Part shown: positions 11,400 through 23,304 of the stretch, in pieces
How positions within the stretch are numbered: the first letter of the stretch is position 1
Layout of the letters: the number at the start of each line of letters is the position of its first letter
From: Colias croceus
Taxonomy: Eukaryota; Arthropoda; Insecta; Lepidoptera; Pieridae
Direction of reading: 5' to 3'
DNA: 64,000 nucleotides
Assembly: GCF_905220415.1 (NCBI RefSeq)
Contig: NC_059561.1
Coordinates: 6,278,001-6,342,000 of the forward strand
The notes under the pieces: generated by a model
Seen by the model: the letters and a program-made list of their open reading frames with translations, nothing else
Databases searched by the model: none
What the model was told of the DNA's origin: nothing
Program-made: the position numbers and the translations under genes

Positions 11400-12300
11400 T
11401 TCCCTACATCGAAATAATTTTGACTTTAATTTTCACTTTAACTCTCGTCAATTTACCTCCCGTCACTTCAACTCGCGTCACTTTACCTCCCGTCACTTTT
11501 GTGATTTTTTATTTTAAACTACATCTAAAGTTTTTCTTTATTACCTTTATGTATTTATTCCCTAAATCGAAATAATTTTGACTTCAATGTTCACTTTAAC
11601 TCGCGTCACTTTAACTCTCGTCACTTCACCTCCCGTCACTTTACCTCCCGTCACTTCAACACGCGTCACTTTTGTCATTTGTTATTTTAAACTACATCTA
11701 AAGTTTCCATTTATTATCTTTAAGTATCTATTCCCTAAATCGAAATAATTTTGACTTTAACTTTCACTTTAACTCGCGTCAGTTTACCTCCCGTCACTTT
11801 AACTCTCGTCACTTTTCCTCCCGTCACTTTAACTCCCGTCACATTAATTCCCGTCACATTAATTCCCGTCACTTTAACTCTCGTCACTTTACCTCCCGTC
11901 ACTTCAACTCGCGTCACTTTTGTCATAATATGTTATTTTAAACAACATCTAAAGCTTCCCTTTATTATCTTTAAGTATCTATTCCCTAAATCGAAATAAT
12001 TTTGACTTTAACTTTCACTTTAACTCGCGTCACTTTACCTCCCGTCACTTTAACTCTCGTCACTTTCCCTCCCGTCACTTTACCTCCCATCACTTTAACT
12101 CCCGTCACTTTAACTCCCGTCACATTAATTCCCGTCACTTTACCTCCCGTCACTTTAACACGCGTCACTTTACCTCGCGTCACTTTATCTCCCGTCACAT
12201 TAACTCACGTCACTTTAGCTTCCGTTACTTTACCTCCCGTCACTTTTGTCATTCGTTATTTTAAACTACATTAAAAGTTTCTCTCTATTATCTATAATGT
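11400..12300. repeat. Minisatellite with higher-order structure
   Basis: Built of 15-bp units of the type 'gtcactttacctccc' and 'gtcactttaactcgc'. The units are grouped into four blocks, each introduced by about 80 bp of shared spacer ('tattccctaaatcgaaataa', 'attttgactttaactttcac'). The blocks get longer from left to right. Open frames on both strands (VTLTPVTL on plus) are a by-product of the 15-nt period. Confidence 0.9.
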
Positions 12301-12690
12301 ATCTATTCCCTAAATCATCAATAGTTCCCACCTTAATTATGTAGCTTCTTAAATTCCGAATAATTTAGATAATAGCTGGGCTTAATTAAATTGGATACTT
12401 ACCTACTATCTAATAATAACGTTATTTAATCTTAAATACAGAGAAAGTGTTATTTCTTACACTTTTATTTAACGAAAACGTAGCGCCTGTGGCTTGTACC
12501 AAAATCTAATTTATTTAAGTAATGGACATTACAGGTGCCTTTCTCGGTAATTTGTTACCTTGATTGCGATAATAGCTCTTCTTTGATAATATAATATGTA
12601 TGTACTAGACCCACCCTTGCTCTTGAAGAAAATAATGTTATAAATGGGCAATGAAAACCCTGTGTTGTGTGACAGTATTTATTTTGCTGA

Positions 12691-12830
12691 AAAATTTGTT
12701 TGTTTGAACGCGTTAATCTCGGGAACTACTGGTCCGATTTGAAAAATTATTTCGGTAATAGATAGCCCATTTATCGAGGAAAGCTATAGGCGGAGCATTG
12801 CAGGTATAACCGCGGAGCGTATATACGTAG
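12691..12830 (+). repeat. SINE-like repeat of the 'gaacgcgttaatctcgggaa' family
   Basis: 'gaacgcgttaatctcgggaa', 'tttatcgaggaaagctatag', then 'aaccgcggagcg'. Related copies at about 28818-29001 and 44205-44406 (inverted). Confidence 0.75.
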
Positions 12831-12903
12831 TGTATTTGGATTAATTCAAGCGTAACTCTATATTTATTGAAATACATATTATAAAAAAAGTATTATATTT
12901 CAG

Positions 12904-12995
12904 AGGAACTAAGCGGTATTTTCGTGAAGAGCATCAGCACGGGAAGCGCAGCTGATCTCTGCGGGAAGATACAAGTCAACGATAGGATTGTTGAG
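12904..12995 (+). CDS. MPDZ: Exon 5: middle of PDZ domain b
   Basis: Acceptor 'tttcag', donor 'gtaata'; 92 nt. Codes (E)ELSGIFVKSISTGSAADL then CGKIQVNDRIVE, strands and turn leading to the conserved GD/ND-R-I-x-E of a PDZ core. The glycine of the usual GD turn is Asn here (VNDRI). Exits in phase 0 exactly before VDG, a frequent PDZ intron position, also used in exons 9/10. Confidence 0.88.
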
Positions 12996-14997
12996 GTAAT
13001 AAATAATATTTAGAAATGTAAATTTTTGGTAGCAATGTGTGTTAAAAATGGTAATGACTTACGAAAAACTAGTTTATTGTCATTATTTTGACGCTAATCT
13101 AGAAAACAAACGTTATAGGTTAACTTATTTTTTTTAAATATATTTATCATTTTTTTGTCAAGGCAAAATGAAACACGTTGAATGATTACACACGTTATAT
13201 TCAACTTTAGCTTAATACATACTCTGAAGAATTCTTCATACAAACTTACAGCAAACGCCAATAAATATCACCTAGCTGATAAAACTCGACAATACAAGCT
13301 TGTGAAAAGTTTTTCTCCTTTTTCCGTGATTTATGCAGTCTATTAAGGTTGTACACTGTACAGGCGGTTGTTAATTATCATGGAAGAATGAAAAAAGGCA
13401 ACGCCCGCGCCGTGTTCGCTTTAATAGACGTGTCAAAACTCGTTAGTCAAGTACAGGGAGGGATTTTGTTTAGGGCCTCGTGAATGGCGCCCTAAAGTTA
13501 TAATTTTTATAGAAATGTTATTAATAGGAAGATTTTACAGTTTATGATAGTTACATATAACTTATTGAATTTTACTTGAATAAGTAGAGCTGATTAAGTA
13601 TTTGTGTCTGTATGTTTTTATGAAAAGCATAATAAGTGTCGAAAATGGTACCTAAAGAAAACATTATTTTGGATATCTTCAAATCTATTACTTGTGTTTT
13701 CTATTATTATTCAGTGTAAAAAATTTTGATTCATTTTTAATATTTTTTTATTACTGTTTAAACCTAGGCTTTATTTTAAGACGAGTTATAATAAAATTCA
13801 TTGGTATTATGTAATAGTTAATCGTAGCAGAAAAATATAATAATGCCATCAATATAACTTGTATTACTTTCTCAAGACTTCAAGAGTACCTATACAGTCA
13901 AGAATTACATCCAATCTTAATTGACTGTACTCAACATTGACTAAAATCCGTTTCTTTTCTGTAACATTACTCCTTCAAAAACTGGTAGCCATTCACAATC
14001 CGACCCTATTGTATTTTATTGTGTTTCGAGTGGCGTGTAATTTTATCAATTGATCCTACAACTTGTGTACAATATTATATAGAATGGAACAGTAATTAGA
14101 GATGTATTGTAGTCTGCGGTATTAATAGAGGTTTATACAATATGGGAATAATTGTAAGCTGTATCGATATTGTTGTTTATTCGAATTGGGTCACAACTCA
14201 CATCTCTGATAAAGGAAGTTCTCAGTCTAAATGTGTATTGATGAATATTATAACGGATACTAGAAATAACTTTGATAGTAATTAAAACTGGCAAAAAATC
14301 TTTTGGTACTAGAACAAGACTTCTTACTTCTTTTTTCGTAATCCTTATACTAATGGGCTAATTCCAGTACAGCAAAAGTGTGCAAAGTAGTGTTATTAAT
14401 AGAATACAGTAGTTTTCACAACGTAAATATATTTTAGTGTATTTTGTCACTTACCATTTCATAAAAATATTTTTTAATATGCGAGTAATACAGCAACATT
14501 TATGCGTTAAAGCACTGGTCATTAAGGTTAATTAAAAAGCAAACCACAAAACACATCTGCACAAAATGCGGTGAAATTAAAAACGGTTTCAATAGAATAG
14601 TTTTCATTACTCAACGAAAGTTCTAGATAAAGCTAAATATATGTGCTTTGTACGAGTTCAACAATAGAATTGCTATAATGCAGTCCTCCGATAAAACGAA
14701 CATTGAGACACTGTTTACGTTAAAACGAATAAATTTAACTTTGATAATAGAAGTTTAGCATGCAAATAAATTGCGTATTTCTACATATTTTCAAAAACTT
14801 TTTTGTCACAAAGAGGATATCGCAAATGCGTTGTTGTTGTCGAGGTAACAGTAATTGATGAGTATCGATTTATAGGAATGTATGAAGATGTATAGGTTGG
14901 TACGAAATGATTTTAACAAATACATAGCGTGCCAATATGGCTATAAGTATATTAAGAAGAGCTGGAACGTCAACACATTTACACATTGCACATGTTA

Positions 14998-15218
14998 GGC
15001 CGGGAGATACTGACACAAAATTTCGGGTCATTTGTAACAGGATGGCGGTCTAGAGGGGTCTTACTTATTCGACGAGTGTGACTTACGCCCACGCGACTAG
15101 TCCGCCGGTACCAGCGGTCTGACCATCATTTTTCTTTTTGTCATTGCGTAATAAGACCTCTGTAGAACCGCCATTCTGTTACAAATGACCCGAAATTTTG
15201 TGTCAGTATCTCCCGGCC
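14998..15218. mobile_element. MITE with about 47-bp near-perfect inverted repeats
   Basis: Begins GGCCGGGAGATACTGACACA and ends with its reverse complement; the arms continue through 'aaaatttcgggtcatttgta' to the 'ggatggcggt / accgccattc' region. Flanked by TA (14996-14997, 15219-15220), so probably a Tc1/mariner-type MITE. The near-perfect arms point to recent origin. Confidence 0.9.
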
Positions 15219-15253
15219 TATGTATGTGTCATATTTTGCAATTGTTTATAAAT

Positions 15254-16161
15254 ACAGGGTGATGTTATTGGTGTAGTACGAATATCTAAAAATCTATGAA
15301 GAATTTTGTGATACAGTAAATGGAAGAATTAAAGACTATTTTACAGTATTTAATAAAATCATTTAATTTTTTGTTCATTTTCATTAGAAATGTCAATTTT
15401 TCTCACCAAGGTGGAAATTTGGATGATAAGGATCTTGTTAGAAAAATATAAATTTTGACTAAAATCGGCATTTTTTTTTTCAAAAATCAAATTACTAATT
15501 AATAATCAGAGTTATCACTTATCACCATTTACATTAATTTACAAACGATATCGGTTGTTCTTACTTAAAATTGAATACCAATGTCTTATTGCGGTATGTG
15601 TTCTTTGGAAGTGTTCGTAAAGTTGTTGATCCGTAATTAAATTTTGCGGAAAATATTTAAGAGCGCTTAGTTGTGACATATCCTAAGCATATTTAATAGA
15701 ATTAAAAGACGAGTGAATATCCAGAATAAAACACAATACCTATTCTTTATGACATTATTTAAAAAAAATACGCCAAACTATATACACAATTTTTACTTGA
15801 TGCAATCCTCAAAGATCATGGACATAGTGTATTGCGCCTTCCACCATACCATCCAGCACTCAACCCAATAGAGTTACTATGGGGCATAATTAAAGGGAAA
15901 GTAGCATCACAAAATGTGAACTTTAACTTGAAAACTGTGGAAGAATTATTTAGAAAGGAAGCAAATGCTATTAGTCTGGATATGTTTAGTGACGTTTGGA
16001 GAAAGACGCGAAAACATGAGGAAAAATATATTCAATTAGAACCAAAAGTAGATAATTACACTGACTCATTTATAATAACATTAAGAAATTCCGACGGCGA
16101 AACATCGAGTTCTTCGAGCGATGAAAGTTTCAGTGAAGTAGAAGATTACGATTATGATTAA
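15254..16161 (+). pseudogene. Tc1/mariner-superfamily transposase remnant (C-terminal DDE part)
   Basis: In the frame that ends TAA at 16159-16161, the code from about 15775 reads LLDAILKDHGHSVLRLPPYH followed by PALNPIELLWGIIKG. This is the LPPYxPxLNPIExxW block that carries the last catalytic acidic residue (Glu of NPIE) of IS630/Tc1/mariner transposases. It continues to an acidic, Ser-rich tail ending DYDYD. The N-terminal DNA-binding part and first catalytic Asp are not found in frame upstream. The sequence at 15254 (CAGGGTGATGTTATTGG) may be its left terminus. Confidence 0.8.
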
Positions 16162-16167
16162 ATAGAT

Positions 16168-16300
16168 TCTTCTTCTTCTCTATAGATACTGCTTTCTGAA
16201 TTGGTGGTAAATGTTAAAACTGTTAAACTGTTATGACGATTCAAAAGTGCTTCTAGAAGAAGTCTAATTGTATAAATGTTTGAGTTTGAGTTTAAAACCA
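16168..16300 (+). repeat. LINE/SINE 3' end with (TTTGAG)n tail
   Basis: 'atagatactgctttctgaat', 'caaaagtgcttctagaagaa' and the tail 'tgtttgagtttgagttt'. It directly abuts the transposase remnant. Sister copies at 29294-29432 (plus) and, antisense, 7754-7850 and 28680-28727. Confidence 0.75.
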
Positions 16301-19300
16301 ATAGTGTGAAAATTATACAATAAACATGTAACACGTATTTGTTAGCGCGTATTGGTAGGTATTACGTACTCACTACAAATATAATATTTCTTAGATATTT
16401 TTACTCGACCAAAGTCAGGACAAGACTGCTCCGCAACTGCAGAAGACGTCCGTCATTTAAATCATTATCAAAACAACCATCCGTGTGTTGGGAGTGAGCG
16501 CACGTGTTATTTGTATTGTTTTTATGACCTGAAATTTAATTATTATTTGATAATTGAATGATTATTAATACTTTTATCCAATTGATTATTTTTAGAATAA
16601 ATAATTAAGTTCATCAATTGATTTACTTTTAAATTATAATTTTACAGGTAAATTATGAGAGCTTTCATAATTATATTTGCATATATTTATCTACAACGCA
16701 CCCATTTTACAATTCAAGTCTAAAATGAAACTAGAGTCGCATTTATTTTTGAACATACTGTAAGTGAAATTGCATAAGTGTGAGTACTGTGAACATGCCA
16801 GCTTTCCTTAATTGACCGATATTATTGGAAGAATCTCCCTGGGGCAATTGATATAATTCGAACTGCGCAGTGATGTTTCATTTTTTATCTAATCTTGTAT
16901 CGAAAACTACACACGAAATTAAGCTAATGTCGACATAATACGTTGATAACACTAAACTTTGTAATTAATAAATACTACTATTTAAATAATACTACCTACA
17001 TAAATAATTTAGGAAATTCGTTTACAGGAAGAAAACTCCGTTAATTATTATTGCAAGATAAAAAGCTATATTTATGTACAGTCGTAGTAGTTTTATTCCT
17101 TTTTACCTGGGCGGAGCTAGAGCAGGATTCGTATTCAATAAATGATACTACAATTATTAATAGTAGTATTTGTAAGATGGGATATAGAACTGGAGAAATT
17201 CATTCAGATATCGCAGACTTTACTCATAATTGATATTGCAGTTTAAAAATCGATAATTAAAATTAAATTATATTTAAGTATCTGAGATAAAACCAATGCG
17301 CAATGCAGTATAGCATCCGCATTATTCAACAATAGATTTGTTTGTATTTGGGTCGAGTGGTAAATGAATGGGAAAATTGACTCTTTTCAGACATTACGCG
17401 ACTTTAGTGTTATTTAATTTTAAATTCAGTTCACGTTGATTATTTTTCGTAATTTGATGGGTAATTTGGTTACGGATTATGTAAGGTTTTGTGCAATATT
17501 ATAGTGTTCATATTGGATAAATATTTGTAGCATATGGTCGAGTTAAAATTGATCTAGAGTAGTACGTAGCAATATCACGGAAATATGATTCGTATTCTGT
17601 TTACAGTGGTAATATGTTCGTTAAAAGAGTAATATAGAGCAATTCATACGTATAAACCTTTAAATGAACATACAAGTCTTGTCCAATATTAAAATTAACC
17701 TAAATTTCATAAAATACGCTAAAATTATACTTATTGACACGCTCGAAATTGTTCAAAACCAACTTAAACTCAGAATTTAACTAGTTACGACGAATTTGTT
17801 CAAGCTCCCGTAGGGAGCTTTTTGTAAAGTTTGTGAAGACATGTAAAATGTAGGTGTCATTTATGTTACGTTTAATTCTTGTTTGGTTTTATGTGACTTA
17901 TACATTACACGACAACCTTTCTATAGATAACTAAGCGAATTATTTGTTATATTATTTATCCGGGTAGACTGCTTTAGACTGCATAGATTATGTAATAAAA
18001 AACCTAATTTTAAATATTACGTTACATACATATTTTTATTTCGCGATATTAAACATTGAATTTAAAATACTTTAAAACGAAACTCAAGTTATAATGTAAT
18101 GTTATTTAGGGCGACATTTTGCACAATAAAGCAAAAATGGCCGTGGTTAAAGTCGTGGTAAAGACTCATTTCTATGTCATTTTATTTTATCATTTGGAGA
18201 GAAAACGAGTTTTATTTTGTTGCTCATCTTTCAAGAGATTGTGAGTGGAAGAGGTATTGAAGAGCTCTAAATGAGTCGTAGACTATTAATCGAATAAATG
18301 ATGTTAAAAACTACGTTATAAAGTTGAAAAGCTTGACTGGTCTAAGTATATAAAAAATATTTTAAAATACTTTTACAGAAAGCATCAGTTTAAATATCCA
18401 CAGTTGCATTATTCCACGTCCATACAATTACATTAAAAGCCGCGTATCGCTGTTCCACTCAAATCCCGCAAACATCTCGCGCAAAGAAAATTTTGAAAAC
18501 ATTTCATAGTTATAATAAAAATGAATTACGAAGCACGTTTCCCCGTTCCGTTCCATAAACAAACGTATTCCAGATTTAGAGACTGACGCAGGTTGTTAGA
18601 GAATTGTAATCCAACAGTTTTGTACGAAAACATGATTTCTACTTGGCATGTGATATTGAATAGTGGTATTTGATAGATTAGCGTATTATCCATAGAGTGT
18701 ACGTGTGAATTTGTGCAGCTCGTGTTTGTGATTGTTTGGTAAATATAGTTTGTTGGACTTGCTTATGATAACTGTCGATTGCTAATGATTTGATGTGTGA
18801 ATAATTAGGGCAAATATTTTTGTTATTGGTGCATTGAGTTTGAAGCATTGAACTTTTTGAAATAGGTAACGTTTTGTGTTAGTTTTAAGTAACAGATTTG
18901 ATAATGGCAGATATATGAATGAGCTTATTTTGAAGTTGGTGTCTTTTTCGATGAAATTAAAGTAATTGTTATCTTAGGTAAATACGAATAATAAAAGTTA
19001 TTTCGATAACAAATTATAAAATGAAGCCATTAATCTATAAACGAAAATTAGTTCAATAACATAATCATAAAATATATTAACACGCATAAACACAATTTTA
19101 TATCACAAAGAATTAGGTTAATCCCCGTTACTTCAAGAAAGGCATTAAGAATTTATAGAAGTAGGAACGTAAATAAAAACTTTAACGCGACTGTGAGTAA
19201 GGCTTTGTTTAAAGAGTTATTCAGTAAGCGTCGTTAGTGTACCACTTGCTATTGTGTGATGTTGGGGCGTGAAATCTTTGGGGCCCTTTATTTTATACAA

Positions 19301-19753
19301 AATGTCTGCGTTGTATGGAACATAGTCTCCAACAACCTGTAGGTAGTCTGTTGTTCGCTGTTATGGAGACAATAGTTTCATGGAAGTTTTATGTTGAATA
19401 TTTAATTCATTCTAAAAGAAATGATGTAATATCTCATGACAATAATACACGTATGTACTCGAAAGTCGAATCGATATTATAAAAATTCAATAGCGTTAAA
19501 TTGTTAATAACGTCTTTAGTTTTTAAAAACTGTTTTAATGTAGATTATAATTATTGTATACACTGTTTAATAAGAATAAAAGGGAAATGTTTATTTATTT
19601 ATTTTTAAATGTTATATTTTAATGCTTATATTATTAATCTACACAAAATCCTTATAACGAAAACTATTAATTTAAAATTTATCGCCCTATTTCTCGCTCT
19701 AGTGTGCAAACAGGGCCCCAAAACCACCTAATCCGTACCTGTATTGTTTTCAG

Positions 19754-19848
19754 GTGGACGGAGTGCCGCTGCACGGTGTGACGAACCATCGCGCTGTCGC
19801 CCTGTTGCGGGATGCGAAGGGGCCCATCGTTAAACTGAAGGCTTTAAG
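19754..19848 (+). CDS. MPDZ: Exon 6: C-terminal part of PDZ domain b
   Basis: Acceptor 'ttttcag', donor 'gtgatt' (weaker than usual); 95 nt. Codes VDGVPLHGVTNHRAVALLRD followed by AKGPIVKLKAL, i.e. the alpha-B helix and last strand of PDZ b. The exon leaves two bases (AG|A = Arg). The helix starts N-H-R-A-V; the position usually His in class I PDZs seems to be Asn. A decayed copy of its 3' part lies 0.2 kb downstream (20013-20070). Confidence 0.88.
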
Positions 19849-20012
19849 GTGATTGCAGCTTATCCCGTGTAGTGCCTGTAAAAGCGTGCTTTTTAATTTT
19901 TAGGCTTTTTGGCGCTTATGATTTGTGATCTTTATAACTACATTCCGCAAATAATGATAATTTGAATTTGTGATTGAATAAATGTGCTTTGATAGTGATT
20001 TAAGTTTTATAG

Positions 20013-20070
20013 ACCCTATCGTGCAGTCGCCATGTTACGGGACGCGAAGGGGCCTATCGTTAAAACTGTG
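20013..20070 (+). pseudogene. Broken partial copy of exon 6 in the next intron
   Basis: 'cgggacgcgaaggggcctat' and its surroundings match exon 6 ('cgggatgcgaaggggcccat', about 19806) over about 55 bp with few substitutions. One- and two-base insertions break the frame and there is no splice acceptor. See also the copies of exons 10 and 13. Confidence 0.8.
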
Positions 20071-20330
20071 ATGTTTTGTGAATTGTGAGGATTCTAATTT
20101 TATTTATTTTCCATAGGGTACGAATAACACAGATCCATTTGTTAGTAGAATAAGAAATTACTTAATATTAATGTGTTACCATTCGTCAAAAGGCTTTTTT
20201 AAGCGAATGTGATTAGTAAATAAATGAAAAATTATAATTTATTTACGTTTTATGTAAGTTTTGACTTATTAGCTCGTTCAAACAAACAAATTCTTCAGCT
20301 TTATAATATTTAAGTCTTATTTTCGTAAAA

Positions 20331-20495
20331 AAAGACGTGTGGCACTCGGGGACTGCCGCGGTTGCGCTATTGCATGCTACGCCTTCAAGCCACACCTCCG
20401 CCCGTCGGAGTGGGGAGCGTGAGGTTTTTTCGTTACGGAATTTCTCGATTCGGTCCCCGCGCTCAAGGCCCGCGATAGAAGCTATGCAATAGCTT
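20331..20495 (-). repeat. SINE-like conserved 170-bp repeat (copy 2, antisense)
   Basis: Reverse complement of the 50491-50660 copy, with very few differences. Its 'aagctatgcaatagctt' end lies 31 bp from the start of exon 7. Just upstream (20264-20313) is a fragment of another repeat ('caaacaaacaaattcttcag'). Confidence 0.85.
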
Positions 20496-20526
20496 AAAAA
20501 CATGATTTTTACCAAACAATTTGTAG

Positions 20527-20647
20527 ATATCTCCGCGGCGTGGGCTACGAGCGTCTGCAGAAAGCGCTGGCGGCGCAGCGCGGCCGCTCGCCCGTGGCGC
20601 CGCCCAGCCCCTCCGTTACATCGCTCGCTAAGTACAGCTTTAGTGTG
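20527..20647 (+). CDS. MPDZ: Exon 7: linker after PDZ b
   Basis: Acceptor 'ttgtag', donor 'gtgagt'; 121 nt. Codes (R)YLRGVGYERLQKALAAQRG then RSPVAPPSPSVTSLAKYSFS, a helical piece followed by a Ser/Pro-rich linker. Very GC-rich at its centre. MUPP1 has a similar charged helix just after PDZ4, as I recall. Confidence 0.82.
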
Positions 20648-20821
20648 GTGAGTTTATTTATCATGGAATACATTTTATGAAGGAATAGTGAAAAAATTCA
20701 AAAGCAGGTGAATGGTATAAAACGTAATAAAAAATTCTTGGGCAAATTAAAAAAAAATGTTGTGTGGTTTTATGAAACCACGGTAAAAGTGAAACTGTTC
20801 GAACGGTTCCGAACACTGCTT

Positions 20822-20905
20822 TGTGTAGCGCATGTCGCGTGTCGGTCGGCTGCCGAGTAGGTATACCTACTCGGCAGCCGCGATACACGCGACATGCGCT
20901 ACACA
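20822..20905. repeat. 84-bp nearly perfect palindrome
   Basis: 42-nt arms with no spacer: TGTGTAGCGCATGTCGCGTGT, four non-pairing bases, then CGGCTGCCGAGTAGGTA and the reverse complement. The axis is at 20863/20864. The minus-strand ORF 20661-20930 crosses it and is not a gene. Confidence 0.95.
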
Positions 20906-20920
20906 GACCAAAAAGTTTAA

Positions 20921-22559
20921 GACGATGCACTATGTGTTTTTAGGCCCGAAAAAGTTTCAGTCTTGTTTTATTGGAAATATCTAAAGAGCTTCTCTTTTTA
21001 AATGCACGAGTAGAACACCCAGAGTTTTATTTCAAAAACACGATTTTTAAAAAAATATTTAAAATATTGGAATTTTCGCGGCCGACTGAGCTAAATAAAT
21101 TCGTATAAAAAAAATAGATACACTAGATAATTTATTATGTTGCTAATATATGTAGTGATTACAGGCGCAAATTATCCCTTTTTGAAATTTTCGATATTGT
21201 CGATAGAGGCGAAAGTATTGTAATTTTTACTGATTTTTGTTTTTATTTTTTTATATTATATGCAGGCGTTAGTAGAATCTCTGTTTAGTACCAAAAGAAG
21301 CCTTGAACTGAGGTCTACATGTGACAAAAATACCACATTCTAACCACGAAGTTATTACGAGATATCGATTTTCAAAGAATTCAATGTCAGGGTTGTCCCT
21401 AATAAAAAAAAGTCAAAGCTGTTTTTTAACAATTATATAAATCGTCTATCTATTACCAAGTTTTTGTTTATGGTTTAAGTCGTTAGTTATAGTCGATATT
21501 TTAATATTATTCAATAAATTATTTAAAAAAAAATTTCAATAAATTATTTATAAAAAAAAAATTAAGCAATAAAGTCGACGTCTTAACAGCATTTTGCCGT
21601 AAATCCGGTAAATATCCCCTTTAACTTTTAATGCGACAGTAGAACCTATTATCAATTCTGGAGATATTGAAAAAATTGATTTTTAAGACAATTCAATAAT
21701 ATCAAATTAATACAAATTAATCTCCTTTTTTGTCAATATTTCGAGCATTGATCATAGTAATCATAAATCTCAGTAAAAATTACAATACTTTCGCCTCTAT
21801 CGACAATATCGAAAATTTCAAAAAGGGATAATTTGCGCCTGTAATCACTACATATATTAGCAACATAATAAATTATCTAGTGTATCTATTTTTTTTTAAA
21901 TACGAATTTATTTATCTCAGTCGGCCGCGAAAATTCCAATTTTTTTAATATTTTATTAAAAATTGTTGAATAATATTAAAATATCGACTATAACTAACGA
22001 CTTAAACCATAAACAAAAACTTGGTAATAGATAGACGATTTATATAATTGTTAAAAAACAGCTTTCACTTTTTTTATTAGGGACAACCCTGACATTGAAT
22101 TCTTTGAAAATCGATATCTCGTAATAACTTCGTGGTTAGAATGTGGTATTTTTGTCACATGTAGACCTCAGTTCAAGGCTTCTTTTGGTACTAAACAGAG
22201 ATTCTACTAACGCCTGCATATAATATAAAAAAATAAAAACGAAAATCAGTAAAAATTACAATACTTTCGCCTCTATCGACAATATCTAAAATTTCAAAAA
22301 GGGATAATTTGCGCCTGTAATCACTACATATATTAGCAACATAATAAATTATCTAGTGTATCTATTTTTTTTATACGAATTTATTTAGCTCAGTCGGCCG
22401 CGAAAATTCCAATATTTTAAATATTTTTTTAAAAATCGTGTTTTTGAAATAAAACTCTGGGTGTTCTACTCGTGCATTTAAAAAGAGAAGCTCCTTAGAT
22501 ATTTCCAATAAAACAAGACTGAAACTTTTTCGGGCCTAAAAACACATAGTGCGATGTAA
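20921..22559. mobile_element. 1.6-kb foldback element with an internal third arm copy
   Basis: Left arm 20921-about 21540 pairs with right arm about 21950-22559 ('gactgaaactttttcgggcc' against 'ggcccgaaaaagtttcagtc'; 'gccgactgagctaaataaat' against its complement). A third, shorter copy at about 21770-21945, in the orientation of the right arm, repeats 'aatttcaaaaagggataatt'. No coding capacity. I see no clear target duplication. Confidence 0.85.
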
Positions 22560-22981
22560 TAAAAGTTTCACTTTAAAAAAAATACTGAAATTGTGAGAAG
22601 TATTTCGTCACGTAACTTGTTAAGTATCTACAGTTTCAATGGGGTAAGAGACATTGGGAGTTAAATAAAAGTAAATGCTATTTTAGGTAGCTACTATCGT
22701 TTTAGTGCGTAGGTTTTTTGTAAATGATTTTGTTAGAATGTTCAAAAATTATTATTCAAAAAAGTAGCGAAAAAGTTAAAATTTATTTTTAGGTTATTTT
22801 GCAGCAGAAATAATATTTAGGTCAAACCAAACAAAATTTAAAAAAAAAATCATCTGTTCGAAACCGCGTCTTATAACTAGGTGGCATTATAGGAAAAACA
22901 CATCGTTTGTTGCTAATTCATTCGATTATATTACTAACTTTCATCGTACTATAAATAAAATCCACTAAAAACCTCTTCCAG

Positions 22982-23191
22982 TACGACGAATCAACAGTAA
23001 TAGAAGTGGAGCCAGAATCGGAAATCCAACCGCACCTGCCCTCCCCCACCTCCCCTTCAGAGGAAGCTGAGATAGTGATAGGGAGGGACGATGTGTGCGA
23101 GCGAGATGCAAGACGGATACAGGATAAGTGGCGGGATTTGTTGCAGAACGAACCTGATTGGCCAGGACATCAGTACCAGTATGATGTTATT
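22982..23191 (+). CDS. MPDZ: Exon 8: acidic linker before PDZ c
   Basis: Acceptor 'ttccag', donor 'gtgagt'; 210 nt, 70 codons, phase 0. Codes YDESTVIEVEPESEIQPHLP, a Pro/Ser/Glu-rich stretch, then RRIQDKWRDLLQNEPDWPGH and YQYDVI. The WxxLLxxxxxxW... segment leading into the next PDZ ('...DVIVGSIIKEKDSGLG') resembles the conserved piece that precedes MUPP1 PDZ5. Confidence 0.85.
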
Positions 23192-23304
23192 GTGAGTATA
23201 GCAAAAAACAGTATGAAAAAAAAAAGTAAAAAAAGGTAGGTAGGTACCAGGAGACAATAACTTTGAAAGAGTTATGAAAATATATTCATAGACAGTATTG
23301 CAAC

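Larger units (their letters stand above)
9127..12903. other. Intron 4, 3.8 kb
   Basis: Holds two SINE-like copies (9226-9433 and about 10070-10520), a palindromic repeat (11006-11090), a 0.9-kb minisatellite (11400-12300) and a third SINE-like copy (12691-12830). No host exon is visible. Confidence 0.7.
12996..19753. other. Intron 5, 6.8 kb
   Basis: Contains a TA-flanked MITE (14998-15218), a Tc1/mariner-type transposase fragment (about 15254-16161) and a LINE tail (16168-16300). The rest, including 16310-19750, is AT-rich with no recognisable exon; the short ORF at 17051-17233 starts at TTG and has no splice context. Confidence 0.65.
20648..22981. other. Intron 7, 2.3 kb, mostly palindromic DNA
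   Basis: An 84-bp palindrome (20822-20905) is followed by a 1.6-kb foldback element (20921-22559). The remaining 420 bp before exon 8 is AT-rich without recognisable features. Confidence 0.75.

Noticed and set aside
11735..12274. ORFs of 63-90 codons on both strands (VTLTPVTL repeats)
   Set aside because: They come from the 15-bp minisatellite period, not from a gene.
17051..17233. Short ORF with a hydrophobic, signal-peptide-like start
   Set aside because: Begins at TTG, has no promoter or splice context and lies in AT-rich intron; probably chance.
17806..17826. Terminator-like hairpin 'agctcccgtagggagct' plus T-run
   Set aside because: Looks like a bacterial terminator, but this is an insect intron and no RNA gene precedes it.
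20243..20515. Minus-strand ORF of 90 codons (and similar ones at 6980 and 50563)
   Set aside because: All three come from copies of the 170-bp repeat; no conserved protein is indicated because the frames differ at their ends.
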